Positions 1 to 6,586 of a DNA stretch of 9,298 nt are shown here, one piece after another (the stretch's first letter is position 1; each line of letters begins with the position of its first letter). The position numbers and the translations under genes are program-made. The notes under the pieces are model-generated. The model was given only the letters and a program-made list of their open reading frames with translations. It did no database searches and was not told where the DNA came from. The DNA comes from an uncultured Eubacteriales bacterium (GTDB lineage Bacteria; Bacillota; Clostridia; Christensenellales; Christensenellaceae): assembly GCA_900554725.1 (NCBI GenBank), contig USII01000030.1:1-9298 (forward strand), written 5' to 3'.

Positions 1-1
1 C

Positions 2-1017
2 TTCTGGCTTTTGGGGTTTTTCCGCTGGGGCTCGCTTTTCTGGATATATTCACTCTTCTGGTCCGCCATGAGCGCCCTGGTTTTTCACCTGGTCGTTCCC
101 CTTGTTGGGGTTTGGATTCTCTATTTCGCGGGAATTTTTCTCTTCCTGTTTTTCGCCCTGCGCCGCCAGCTTCTGCATATGGGCGCGCTGTGTTCCGGCA
201 TTGGGGTTTTGGCAGATCAGAGCGCGCCTCTTCCCACTTTTCCAGATGAGATGCGCGAGCTCTCGCTCCAGCTGGAACAGGCGCGGCAGGCCATCCTACA
301 AAGCCGCTGGCAGGCTGCCAAGGCCGAACAGCGCAAAAACGACCTGGTTGTCTACCTGGCTCACGACCTTAAAACCCCGCTCACCTCTGTTATCGGCTAT
401 CTTTCGCTTCTGGAAGAGGCGCCGGATATGCCCCTTGCCCAGCGCGCCAAATATACGGGCATCGCGCTAAAAAAGGCGTATCGCCTGGAGGATTTGGTCA
501 ACGAATTTTTTGAGATCACCCGGTTTACCCTGAGCAGCGTACAGCTAGAGCGCGGCAGGCTGAACCTTTCACGCATGCTCCTTCAAATGGCGGATGAATT
601 TTTCCCCGTCCTTTTGGAGCGTGGCCTGCGCTGCGAAACGCAGATCGAGCCGGATATTCTTGTGACGGCAGATGCGGATAAGCTTGCGCGCGTATTTGAT
701 AACCTGCTGCGCAATGCGGCAGCCTATGCCTATCCCGATACGGCCATTCGTATCAAAGCCAAACGCAGGCCAGCGTGATCGTGCGCAATATTGGCCCTGA
801 AATACAGCAGCAGAATCCGGACCGCATTTTTGAAAAATTTTTCCGGGCAGATTCTTCCCGCGGCACTCACACGGGCGGTGCGGGCCTGGGGCTTGCCATT
901 GCAAAGCAGATTGTGGAACTTCACGGCGGCCGCATTTGCGCTGGCAGCAACGCCCGATATACCGAATTTTGCGCATACCTTCCCCTGGCCGAGGAGCCCC
1001 GGCAGGAGGAATCGTAA
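2..1017 (+). pseudogene. VanS-like sensor histidine kinase, frameshifted and cut at its 5' end by the window
   Basis: This is a membrane sensor kinase that would autophosphorylate and pass phosphate to a VanR-type response regulator, presumably encoded just upstream outside the window. The frame is open from base 2 with only a TTG at 11 available, so the true start is probably missing. What is visible is a hydrophobic segment (roughly 40 residues after base 11), a linker, the H-box YLAHDLKTPLTSVIGYLS with the phospho-acceptor His at codon 362-364, and the N-box NLLRNAAAYA near 698-727. Reading frame 2 then ends at TGA 776-778. The rest of the ATPase domain (RNIGPE, FEKFFRAD, GGAGLGLAIA) continues in frame 1 to TAA 1015-1017. 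One missing base around the AAA runs at 755-757 or 761-763 would restore a full VanS-like protein. The match to VanS is close over the H-box and the text after it. The break could be a real mutation or a sequencing error. Confidence is high for family and moderate for inactivation. Confidence 0.85.
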
Positions 1018-1045
1018 GAAAATCGTAAGAAATTCTCACCAAAAT
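1012..1045 (+). promoter_or_regulatory. VanR-type response-regulator boxes (11-bp-phased direct repeats)
   Basis: TCGTAAGAAAAT (1012-1023) and TCGTAAGAAATT (1023-1034) are tandem copies with an 11-bp period, about one helical turn. From memory, the published VanR consensus is TCGTANGAAATT: the second copy matches it fully and the first at all but one position. A degenerate third copy, TCTCACCAAAAT (1034-1045), falls in the same phase. The first box overlaps the kinase stop codon. The position, directly after a VanS-like kinase and before the acyltransferase gene, suggests that the cognate regulator activates the acyltransferase. Binding is inferred from sequence. Confidence 0.7.
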
Positions 1046-1050
1046 ATTCC

Positions 1051-1078
1051 GATAAAAAGCCCTCTTTTCCGGTAGACT
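1051..1078 (+). promoter_or_regulatory. Candidate -10 elements for the acyltransferase gene (ambiguous)
   Basis: Two -10-like hexamers follow the VanR-type boxes: GATAAA at 1051-1056 and TAGACT at 1073-1078. Neither has a good -35, as expected if an activator on the upstream repeats replaces it. With GATAAA the second repeat would overlap the -35 region. With TAGACT the transcript would start near 1085, inside the hairpin, and lack the strand that masks the ribosome binding site. The sequence does not decide between them. Confidence 0.3.
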
Positions 1079-1103
1079 AACTCTACTGGAAGGAGGGCTT
1101 TTT
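1054..1103 (+). terminator. Terminator-like 22-bp hairpin that contains the downstream RBS
   Basis: Bases 1054-1076 pair with 1082-1103 around a 5-nt loop (CTAAC). The stem has 22 pairs, two of them G-U, with a single bulged T at 1068. The lower stem AAAAAGCCCTC/GAGGGCTTTTT ends in a T run, as in an intrinsic terminator, and would end transcripts coming from the kinase gene. The right arm also contains GGAAGGAGG (1088-1096), the ribosome binding site of the acyltransferase, whose ATG follows the stem directly. Read-through RNA would therefore also have its RBS paired. Confidence 0.7.
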
Positions 1104-2081
1104 ATGAAACAGAAATTTTTGTTTTCCCTATCTAGGGAATCATCCTGCTGCATCAAGGGAATTTTATGCCTCGGCATTCTGCTGCACCATCTGGCGCAGC
1201 GCACACAGCTTGCCTTTCTTAGGCCGTTTGGCTCGATTGGCTTTTACTTTGTCGCGGGATTTTTCTTTCTTACAGGCTATGGCCTATCTGCCCAGTTTGC
1301 AGAGCGCGGCCAGCAGTATCTCAAAGGCTTTTCGCGGCGGCAGCTTTGCAAAATCGGCCTGCCCTATGCAGCAGCCACTTGCCTTTACGCCCTCTGCTGC
1401 ACCCTTTCCGGAAGGAGCATCTCCCTTTTGGAGATCCTTTCCTCCCAGCTTTTTGGAGACCCATTTCTGCCCTTTTCCTGGTATGCCTTGAGCGCACTGT
1501 TGCTTTTGCCCACCTTTGGGTTTTGTCTGCGTATCGCCAAAAAGCGCGCCTCTGCCCTTCTGGTTTTTGGCCTTTTCCTTCTGGGCTATGCGCTTTTCTG
1601 CATCCGGCTTGGGTATGGGCCGTGGTGGTACCTCTCCTGCCCGGCCCTGCTTCTGGGCGCATTCTGCCACGGCAGGCCGTGCAGCACGCTGCTGCTTTTT
1701 TCCCTTGGGGCGTGGCTGCTCTGTCTCTTTTTTAGAGAGCCCTTCCTGAACCTTCCCTCCCTGCACAAGATGTTTTCCATCCTCTCGGCGACGGCGGCAT
1801 TTTTCCTATTTTTCGCAGTGTTTCCCCTGCGCTGCAAACCACTGCACTGGCTGGGAGAGCGCTCCTTATATTTCTACCTTCTTCAGGGCATTCCCATGAA
1901 CTTCCTGCGCGGCGGAGCCTTTCAGCTGGGCGATCTGGCATATGCTCTTTTCTGTGCTTTGGCGGTGCTGGCGCTGACAGCGCTGGCATACCGCGCCGCA
2001 TCCCTATGCAGACACCCCTACGCTTCCTTTACCGGGCGGAATGATAAGCTTCCAGAACCTCCGCTACAAAGCTTAAAATAG
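1104..2081 (+). CDS. Membrane acyltransferase, acyltransferase-3 (OafA/YrhL-like) family
   Basis: This 325-residue integral membrane protein has about ten hydrophobic stretches. Near the N-terminus it carries the family pattern K-x-I-x(6)-LLHH (His28-His29), followed by GFYFVAGFFFLTGYGL (46-61) and the RR-containing cytoplasmic turn FSRRQL (76-81). These fit the acyltransferase-3 family, which transfers acyl groups to sugars, peptidoglycan or lipids at the membrane. The related membrane domain of VanT-type racemases is another possibility, but no racemase domain is present here. The exact substrate cannot be read. The start is ATG 1104, just after GGAAGGAGG, a strong RBS buried in a hairpin. 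Upstream VanR-type repeats imply control by the neighbouring two-component system, perhaps as a cell-envelope stress response (inference). Its last 53 bp overlap the convergent minus-strand gene, and no terminator follows its stop. Confidence 0.8.
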   Translation: MKQKFLFSLSRESSCCIKGILCLGILLHHLAQRTQLAFLRPFGSIGFYFVAGFFFLTGYGLSAQFAERGQQYLKGFSRRQLCKIGLPYAAATCLYALCCTLSGRSISLLEILSSQLFGDPFLPFSWYALSALLLLPTFGFCLRIAKKRASALLVFGLFLLGYALFCIRLGYGPWWYLSCPALLLGAFCHGRPCSTLLLFSLGAWLLCLFFREPFLNLPSLHKMFSILSATAAFFLFFAVFPLRCKPLHWLGERSLYFYLLQGIPMNFLRGGAFQLGDLAYALFCALAVLALTALAYRAASLCRHPYASFTGRNDKLPEPPLQSLK

Positions 2082-2394
2082 GCTCCCTCTGTGCCCCCGC
2101 CTCCCGGTAGATGGCGGGCATGCCCACCTTGGCTGCCATGCGGTTTAAGCCCGAGCCATTGGCCAAAACCAGCTCGTGCGCAGCCGAAATGGCGTTATCC
2201 AGCTCCCTCATCGTGGCCCGTAATGTGCTCTGCTGCGTATTTTCCTTTGAATAGGCGTATTGCGCCAGTTCCTTATCGTAGATGGCATGGGCATAATCCA
2301 TAAAGGCCCGGGCGCAGGACAGCAAAAACGCTGTCGCCTCTTCATCCTTCTCATACGCCGCCAAAAGTTTCCGATAGTTTTTCAAATCCAGCAT
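2029..2394 (-). CDS. Small protein of unknown function, possibly DUF3232 family
   Basis: This is a 121-residue soluble, mostly helical protein with no signal peptide or membrane segment. The start is supported by AAAGGAG at 2403-2409, eight bases before the ATG, which is an excellent RBS. The pattern in the second half, ELDNAISAAHELVLANGSGLNRM followed by a segment before the C-terminal FVAEVLEAYHSAR, resembles what I recall of DUF3232 proteins in Clostridia (helix with AH, then LNR, then a terminal FA...LY helix). That assignment is from memory and tentative, and no function is known. The gene is convergent with the acyltransferase and overlaps its 3' end by 53 bp. No clear promoter was found upstream on this strand. 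Confidence 0.7.
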   Translation of the reverse strand: MLDLKNYRKLLAAYEKDEEATAFLLSCARAFMDYAHAIYDKELAQYAYSKENTQQSTLRATMRELDNAISAAHELVLANGSGLNRMAAKVGMPAIYREAGAQREPILSFVAEVLEAYHSAR

Positions 2395-2445
2395 GCGCTC
2401 ATCTCCTTTGCTACTAGGGTAATTCGCCGCTCGGCCTTTTTTTCC

Positions 2446-2474
2446 TTGTTAAAAAAAAGCCAAGGTGTTAAAAT
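2446..2474 (+). promoter_or_regulatory. Sigma-A promoter with extended -10 for the creatininase-family gene
   Basis: TTGTTA (2446-2451) and TAAAAT (2469-2474) are separated by exactly 17 bp, and a TGT just before the -10 makes it an extended -10. Transcription would start near 2481, leaving an untranslated leader of only about 18 nt with AGGAGG at 2485-2490. T- and A-tracts flank the -35. A small inverted repeat, CCTTG (2444-2448) and CAAGG (2461-2465), straddles the spacer and could be an operator, but this is weak. Confidence 0.65.
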
Positions 2475-2498
2475 GGGAAAAAACAGGAGGCGTTTTTC

Positions 2499-3269
2499 AT
2501 GGGCAAAAAGGTATTTTTAAACGAATTTTCCGCACTGGAGGTAAAGCAGCTGCTGGAGCACAGGCAGGATGTTGTCGCAATTGTGCCGTTTGGCTCCTGC
2601 GAAAGCCATGGCTGGCATTGCCCCCTTGGGCCGGATTATTTTGTTCCCACAGAAGTGGCGCGCAGAGTCGCAGAGCGGCTGGAGGATGTAATCGTCGTGC
2701 CCTGCCTGCCTTACGGTACTTCTATTCACTATAACCGCTTTCCGCTCTCCCTCACCCTTCGTTTTGAGACCGTGCAGGCCGTGGCAGAGGATGTACTGGA
2801 GAGCCTGATTGCCAACGGTATCACGCACCTCTATCTCCTAAATGGGCACGACGGCAATATCCCCGCTTTGGAAATCGCGGCGCGCAATGTCAAAAACCGC
2901 CACCAGGATGCCCGCATCCTTTTCCTGCCGGCATGGTGGGAAAAAGTGGGCCCCATCATGGGGGATCGCTTTAAGGTTTGGAACGGGCTGGGCCATGGCG
3001 GCGAGGGGGAAACCTCCATTATGATGGCCGTCCGGCCGGACTTGGTGGATCTTTCCAAAGCGGAAGCGCAGGTTCCCCAGGGGGTGATCGATATGGATAA
3101 GGCGACGATCATCTGGGATATTGGGGAGATCACCAAAACCGGCGCTACCGGCGACCCTACCAAGGCAAGCATGGAAAAAGGGCAGCAGATGCTGGAAATT
3201 CTGACGGGGCTCATTTCAGATGCCATTACCACCATGCGCCAGCAGCGCTGGCAGTACGGGGCGAAATAA
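2499..3269 (+). CDS. Creatininase-family metal-dependent amidohydrolase
   Basis: The protein has 256 residues, the usual length for the creatininase (creatinine amidohydrolase) family, whose members use two metal ions to hydrolyse cyclic amides or related C-N bonds. Visible metal-ligand motifs are PFGSCESHGWHCPLGPD (30-46; Glu35, His37, Asp46), NGHDGN (115-120; His117) and GHGGEGETS (165-173; Glu169/Glu171). The NGHDGN form is the one seen in non-creatininase members such as MftE and formamidopyrimidine-type hydrolases, so true creatininase activity is unlikely. The start is ATG 2499 with AGGAGG eight bases upstream. The gene is monocistronic: it has its own promoter and a strong terminator begins at its stop codon. 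No mycofactocin or flavin-degradation genes lie beside it, so the substrate is unknown. Confidence 0.88.
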   Translation: MGKKVFLNEFSALEVKQLLEHRQDVVAIVPFGSCESHGWHCPLGPDYFVPTEVARRVAERLEDVIVVPCLPYGTSIHYNRFPLSLTLRFETVQAVAEDVLESLIANGITHLYLLNGHDGNIPALEIAARNVKNRHQDARILFLPAWWEKVGPIMGDRFKVWNGLGHGGEGETSIMMAVRPDLVDLSKAEAQVPQGVIDMDKATIIWDIGEITKTGATGDPTKASMEKGQQMLEILTGLISDAITTMRQQRWQYGAK

Positions 3270-3296
3270 AAAAGCAGGGCTAGGCCCTGCTTTTTT
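3268..3296. terminator. Bidirectional intrinsic terminator
   Basis: GCAGGGC (3274-3280), loop TAG, then GCCCTGC (3284-3290) is flanked by six A's on the left and six T's on the right, so it works on both strands. It begins at the stop codon of the creatininase-family gene and lies about 55 bp beyond the stop of the convergent pflA gene. It would end both transcripts. Confidence 0.92.
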
Positions 3297-3349
3297 ATGC
3301 CCGGCTTTTTTGCGCAGCACCATATTCCGCCTAATCAGGGCGCCCACTG

Positions 3350-4108
3350 CTATTCCAGCAGGCCGCGCAGCGCCTCCACCTGCTCTTCCCCGGCTTCCGG
3401 CGTATCGCGCAGCAAAAATGGAATGCCCAGGTTCTCATATTTTGGAAGACACAGCTTGCGGAAGGGCAGCAGCTCTATCTTTTCCAAATTGGAAAACTGC
3501 CGCACATATGCCCCCAGCGCCCGAATGTGCTCCGGGGCATCTGTAAGATTGGGCACAACCACATGCCGCACCCAAAGCGGGACACCCATGCTCTGCGTCA
3601 ACCTTAAAAATTCATCCACCTGTTCAAAGCTTCCCCGGGTATAGCGCTGATACTCCTTTTGGGAGAGGAACTTGACATCCGCCATCACAAGGCTTGTCTG
3701 CTCCAGAACCCGCCGCGCCTTTTCCAAATCTCCTGCGCAGGAAGTATCCAGCGCCGTATGGACCCCCTTTTGCCGCAGCAGGCGGAATGTTTCCGCGCAG
3801 AATTCCGGCTGCATGAGGGGCTCTCCCCCCGAAATCGTCACACCGCCGCCCTGCTTCCAGTATGCGGAAAAGCGCATCGCCTTTTCCACCGCCTCCCCGG
3901 GCGTATATGCCTCTCCGCCGGAAAATTCCCAAGTATCCGGATTATGGCAGTAGATACAGCGCAGAGGGCAGCCCTGCATGAATATGACGAATCGCAGCCC
4001 CGGGCCATCTACCGCGCCCATGGATTCAAAGGAGTGCACCTGCCCAAGGGGCTTTGCAGCGCCGCCCGGAAGGCAGCGCTCTTTTTTATTTTCCCGCAAA
4101 TCGGCCAT
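3350..4108 (-). CDS. pflA: Pyruvate formate-lyase activating enzyme (radical SAM)
   Basis: This 252-residue radical-SAM enzyme makes the glycyl radical on pyruvate formate-lyase, using a 4Fe-4S cluster and S-adenosylmethionine. The CxxxCxxC cluster motif is Cys47, Cys51 and Cys54 (QGCPLRCIYCHNPDTW), and the SAM-contact motif SGGEP is at 93-97. The N-terminal SFESMGAVDGPGLRFVIF is typical of PFL activases. The length is normal and the active-site motifs are intact. The start ATG at 4106-4108 follows a GAGGAGGGGGG ribosome binding site. The gene sits 17 nt after the pflB stop, is co-transcribed with it, and so is also under the riboswitch. The substrate enzyme next door makes the PFL assignment firm over other glycyl-radical activases. 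Confidence 0.96.
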   Translation of the reverse strand: MADLRENKKERCLPGGAAKPLGQVHSFESMGAVDGPGLRFVIFMQGCPLRCIYCHNPDTWEFSGGEAYTPGEAVEKAMRFSAYWKQGGGVTISGGEPLMQPEFCAETFRLLRQKGVHTALDTSCAGDLEKARRVLEQTSLVMADVKFLSQKEYQRYTRGSFEQVDEFLRLTQSMGVPLWVRHVVVPNLTDAPEHIRALGAYVRQFSNLEKIELLPFRKLCLPKYENLGIPFLLRDTPEAGEEQVEALRGLLE

Positions 4109-4125
4109 GCCCCCCTCCTCTTTTT

Positions 4126-6360
4126 CTATACCGCCGTATGGAATGTTCTGCTGATCACTTCCCTCTGCTGCTCGCGGGAGAGGCGCACGAAGTTGACGGC
4201 GTATCCCGAGACGCGGATGGTAAGGGTGGGGTATTCTTCCGGGTGCTCATAGGCATCCATCAGCGTTTCGCGGTTGAGCACATTGACATTGATGTGGTGC
4301 GCGCCTTGCAGGAAATACCCATCCAGCATGGAGACGAGGTTTTGCACCTGCTCGCCCTTCGTTTTTCCAAGCGCCGCGGGGACGATGGAAAAAGTATTGG
4401 AAATGCCATCCCGGCAGATATCATAGCGCAGCTTGGCGACGGAGTTGAGCGCCGCCAGCGCGCCGTTCTTCTCCCTGCCCGCCATGGGGTTCGCCCCTGG
4501 CGCAAACGGCTCTCCCTCTTTTCTTCCATCCGGTGTGGCGCCCGTTTTCTTGCCATACATGACATTGCTCGTAATGGTGAGAATGGAGAGGGTATGCTCG
4601 GCATTGCGGTAGCACGGGTTCTTTTTCAGTTCCCGGTAAAATTTTTCCACCTGTTCGCAGGCAATGCCATCCACCCGATCATCGTCATTGCCAAAAGCGG
4701 GGTAGCTTCCGGTTATCTCAAAATCTATGATAAGGCCCGTCTGCTCATCCCGAATGCAGCGCACCCGGGCATATTTGATGGCCGAAAGCGAATCCGCAAG
4801 CACGCTCATGCCCGCGATGCCAAAGGCCATAAAGCGGTGCACCCGGCTATCGTGCAGCGCCATCTGGCTCTTTTCATAGGCGTATTTATCGTGCATATAG
4901 TGGATGATGTTCATGGCGCTGACATATGTCTTTGCGAGCCAGGGACGGTAAAAATCCATCAGCTCCAGCACCTTTTCATATTCCAGGTATTCCCCGGCAT
5001 AGGGCTCGTGCACCGGGCCCACCTGTTCGTTCTTTTTCTCATCCCGGCCGCCGTTTAGGCTCATGAGCAGAAGTTTTGCAAGGTTTGCCCGCGCGCCGAA
5101 AAACTGCATCTGCTTGCCCACCTGCATGGCCGATACGCAGCAGGCGATGGCATAATCATCCCCGTAAACCGGGCGCATGACATCGTCGTTCTCATACTGG
5201 ATGGCATCGGTATCGCAGGAGACCTTTGCCGCAAACCGTTTCCAGTTTTCCGGCAGAGCCTCGCTCCAGAGCACCGTAAGGTTGGGCTCGGGCGCCGGCC
5301 CCAGGTTATAGAGGGTGTGCAGCATGCGGAAGCTGTTTTTGGTAACCAGCGTGCGGCCATCCTCCCCCATGCCGCCCACGGCCTCTGTAATCCACATGGG
5401 ATCGCCGCCGAACAGCTTGTTATAGCTTGGGGTGCGCAGGTGCCGCGCCAGCCGCAGCTTGAGCACAAAATCGTCCATCAGCTCCTGGGCCTGCTCTTCA
5501 AAGAGAACTCCTTCCTCAAAATCCCTCTCAAAATAGATATCCAAAAATGTGGAGACGCGCCCCAAGCTCATGGCCGCGCCATTCTGCTCCTTAATGGCAG
5601 CCAGATAGCCAAAATACAGCCACTGCACCGCCTCTTTTGCATTCTGCGCCGGGCGGGAAATATCATAGCCATAGGCCTCTGCCATCTTCTGCATATCAAG
5701 GAGCGCCGCAATCTGGTCGGTCAGCTCCTCGAGATCGCGAATTTGCTCGCCCAGGAGCACCTTTTGGCCCAACGCCTGCCGATCCTGCTGCTTCTCCCAA
5801 ATCAGCCGCTCCACCCCATAGAGGGCGACTCTGCGATAATCCCCGATGATGCGCCCCCGGCCATAGGCGTCCGGCAGGCCGGTAATCAGGCCGCAATGCC
5901 GCGCCCTTTTGATTTCCGGGGTATAGGCATCGAACACGCCGTCGTTATGCGTTTTGTGGTAGCGGAAGGCCCGCTCGATTTCCTCTGAAACATGGTAGCC
6001 GTATGCCTCGCATGCCTCGCGCACCATGCGCATCCCGCCAAAGGGATTGCAGGCGCGCTTCAGAGGGGCGTCCGTCTGAAGGCCGACGATCAGATCTCTT
6101 TTCTTATCCACATACCCCGGGCCAAAGGCTGTGGGAGTGATGACTGTTTTAGTATCCACATCGTAAACGCCGCCCCGGGCGATTTCCTCCCTTTGCAGCG
6201 CCTGCACCTGCTCCAAAACCTGCTTTGTGCGCTCTGTCGGCCCCGAAAGAAAACTCTCATCCCCCTCATACGGACGATAGTTCTGGATGATAAAATCCCG
6301 CACATCCACTTTTTCCTTCCACTGCGTTCCCGCAAACCCTCTCCATGCATCCTTTTGCAT
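4126..6360 (-). CDS. pflB: Formate C-acetyltransferase (pyruvate formate-lyase)
   Basis: This cytosolic glycyl-radical enzyme converts pyruvate and CoA to acetyl-CoA and formate without oxygen. It has 744 residues, close to the 760 of the E. coli enzyme. The catalytic cysteine pair is Cys407-Cys408 in [20 protein letters not shown]. The radical-bearing glycine is Gly719 in [17 protein letters not shown], about 25 residues from the C-terminus as expected. The N-terminus [20 protein letters not shown] aligns with true PFLs and supports ATG 6358-6360. The RBS is AAAGGGG, seven bases upstream. It is a true PFL rather than a glycerol or choline lyase, because both paired cysteines and the PFL-type ends are present. 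The leader carries a ZTP riboswitch and terminator. Expression should rise when ZMP/ZTP builds up under folate (10-formyl-THF) shortage, with PFL then supplying formate. Confidence 0.98.
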   Translation of the reverse strand: MQKDAWRGFAGTQWKEKVDVRDFIIQNYRPYEGDESFLSGPTERTKQVLEQVQALQREEIARGGVYDVDTKTVITPTAFGPGYVDKKRDLIVGLQTDAPLKRACNPFGGMRMVREACEAYGYHVSEEIERAFRYHKTHNDGVFDAYTPEIKRARHCGLITGLPDAYGRGRIIGDYRRVALYGVERLIWEKQQDRQALGQKVLLGEQIRDLEELTDQIAALLDMQKMAEAYGYDISRPAQNAKEAVQWLYFGYLAAIKEQNGAAMSLGRVSTFLDIYFERDFEEGVLFEEQAQELMDDFVLKLRLARHLRTPSYNKLFGGDPMWITEAVGGMGEDGRTLVTKNSFRMLHTLYNLGPAPEPNLTVLWSEALPENWKRFAAKVSCDTDAIQYENDDVMRPVYGDDYAIACCVSAMQVGKQMQFFGARANLAKLLLMSLNGGRDEKKNEQVGPVHEPYAGEYLEYEKVLELMDFYRPWLAKTYVSAMNIIHYMHDKYAYEKSQMALHDSRVHRFMAFGIAGMSVLADSLSAIKYARVRCIRDEQTGLIIDFEITGSYPAFGNDDDRVDGIACEQVEKFYRELKKNPCYRNAEHTLSILTITSNVMYGKKTGATPDGRKEGEPFAPGANPMAGREKNGALAALNSVAKLRYDICRDGISNTFSIVPAALGKTKGEQVQNLVSMLDGYFLQGAHHINVNVLNRETLMDAYEHPEEYPTLTIRVSGYAVNFVRLSREQQREVISRTFHTAV

Positions 6361-6375
6361 TGTTGTGCCCCTTTC

Positions 6376-6396
6376 TGCCGGCGGCTTTTGCCGGCA
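6376..6396 (-). other. Leader hairpin just upstream of the pflB RBS
   Basis: TGCCGGC (6376-6382) pairs with GCCGGCA (6390-6396) around a 7-nt loop, a 7-bp GC-rich stem ending one base upstream of the GAAAGGGG ribosome binding site. No T run follows it, so it is not a terminator. It may stabilise the leader RNA or affect ribosome loading. The function is not known. Confidence 0.35.
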
Positions 6397-6420
6397 AACC
6401 CGATTGCCCTTTTTTCTGCA

Positions 6421-6436
6421 CTGCGCAGCTGCGCAG
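6421..6436. repeat. Perfect 16-bp palindrome in the pflB leader
   Basis: CTGCGCAGCTGCGCAG is a perfect palindrome and also two direct copies of CTGCGCAG. It lies five bases past the T run of the riboswitch terminator and about 60 bp before the pflB start. It could be a dyad bound by a protein, an RNA hairpin in read-through transcripts, or chance in GC-rich DNA. Confidence 0.4.
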
Positions 6437-6440
6437 GATC

Positions 6441-6471
6441 AAAAAGGGCAACATCTTAACAGATGCTGCCC
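6441..6471 (-). terminator. Riboswitch-controlled intrinsic terminator
   Basis: On the minus strand, GGGCAGCATCT (6471 to 6461) pairs with AGATGTTGCCC (6456 to 6446) in an 11-bp stem with one G-U pair and a GTTA loop, followed by TTTTT (6445-6441). The 5' arm reuses the GGGCA of the conserved CTGGGCA end of the ZTP aptamer (6473-6467). Ligand-stabilised aptamer and terminator therefore exclude each other, the classic ON-switch layout. Confidence 0.92.
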
Positions 6472-6540
6472 AGACGGTCGGCCTTTTTAAGAATCCGCTC
6501 CCTGGTGGTGCCCCACCAAAAACCGTCAGTCACGGATCCT
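6467..6540 (-). promoter_or_regulatory. ZTP/ZMP riboswitch (pfl motif) aptamer
   Basis: Read on the minus strand, the conserved parts occur in order. P1 5' strand GGATCCG (6539-6533) pairs with CGGATTC (6497-6491). CGTGACTG follows the P1 5' strand. A P2 hairpin GGTGG/CCACC has a 4-base loop (6517-6504), and AGGGAGC follows. After a T/A-rich linker come CCGACCGTC and CTGGGCA. The pseudoknot pairs GACGGT (6527-6522) with ACCGTC (6478-6473). It differs from the common TGGCG/CGCC form on both strands, so pairing is preserved. This class senses the purine intermediates ZMP and ZTP and is classically found before folate and purine genes and pfl. Here it governs pflB-pflA through the overlapping terminator. 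Confidence 0.95.
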
Positions 6541-6556
6541 TTTTTCTTTCTAAGAC

Positions 6557-6586
6557 CACATTATCATGTGCGGGCAAAAAAGTCAA
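6557..6586 (-). promoter_or_regulatory. Promoter of the pflB-pflA operon with overlapping inverted repeat
   Basis: On the minus strand TTGACT (6586-6581) and GATAAT (6565-6560) each match the sigma-A consensus at five of six positions. The spacer is 15 bp, shorter than ideal. Transcription would start near 6553, about 13 nt before the aptamer. The -35 box contains the stop codon of the NIF3-family gene. An inverted repeat CACAT-N4-ATGTG (6557-6570) covers the -10 and may be a repressor site. Confidence 0.6.

Noticed and set aside
750..781. Programmed -1 ribosomal frameshifting in the kinase
   Set aside because: No X-XXY-YYZ slippery heptamer is in frame where homology switches, so a point deletion or sequencing error is simpler.
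569..1204. Long minus-strand open frame across the kinase and the intergenic region
   Set aside because: It is the shadow of the kinase coding strand: rich in Arg, Cys and Pro, with no RBS, and it crosses the VanR boxes and hairpin.
2437..2465. T-tract/A-tract inverted repeat as a terminator
   Set aside because: The stem is nearly all A-T and coincides with the promoter. It is better explained as promoter-flanking tracts.
4054..5058. Long plus-strand frame (334 codons), and another at 5317-5988, opposite pflB
   Set aside because: Both lie antisense to an intact, highly conserved pyruvate formate-lyase, lack an RBS and resemble no known protein.
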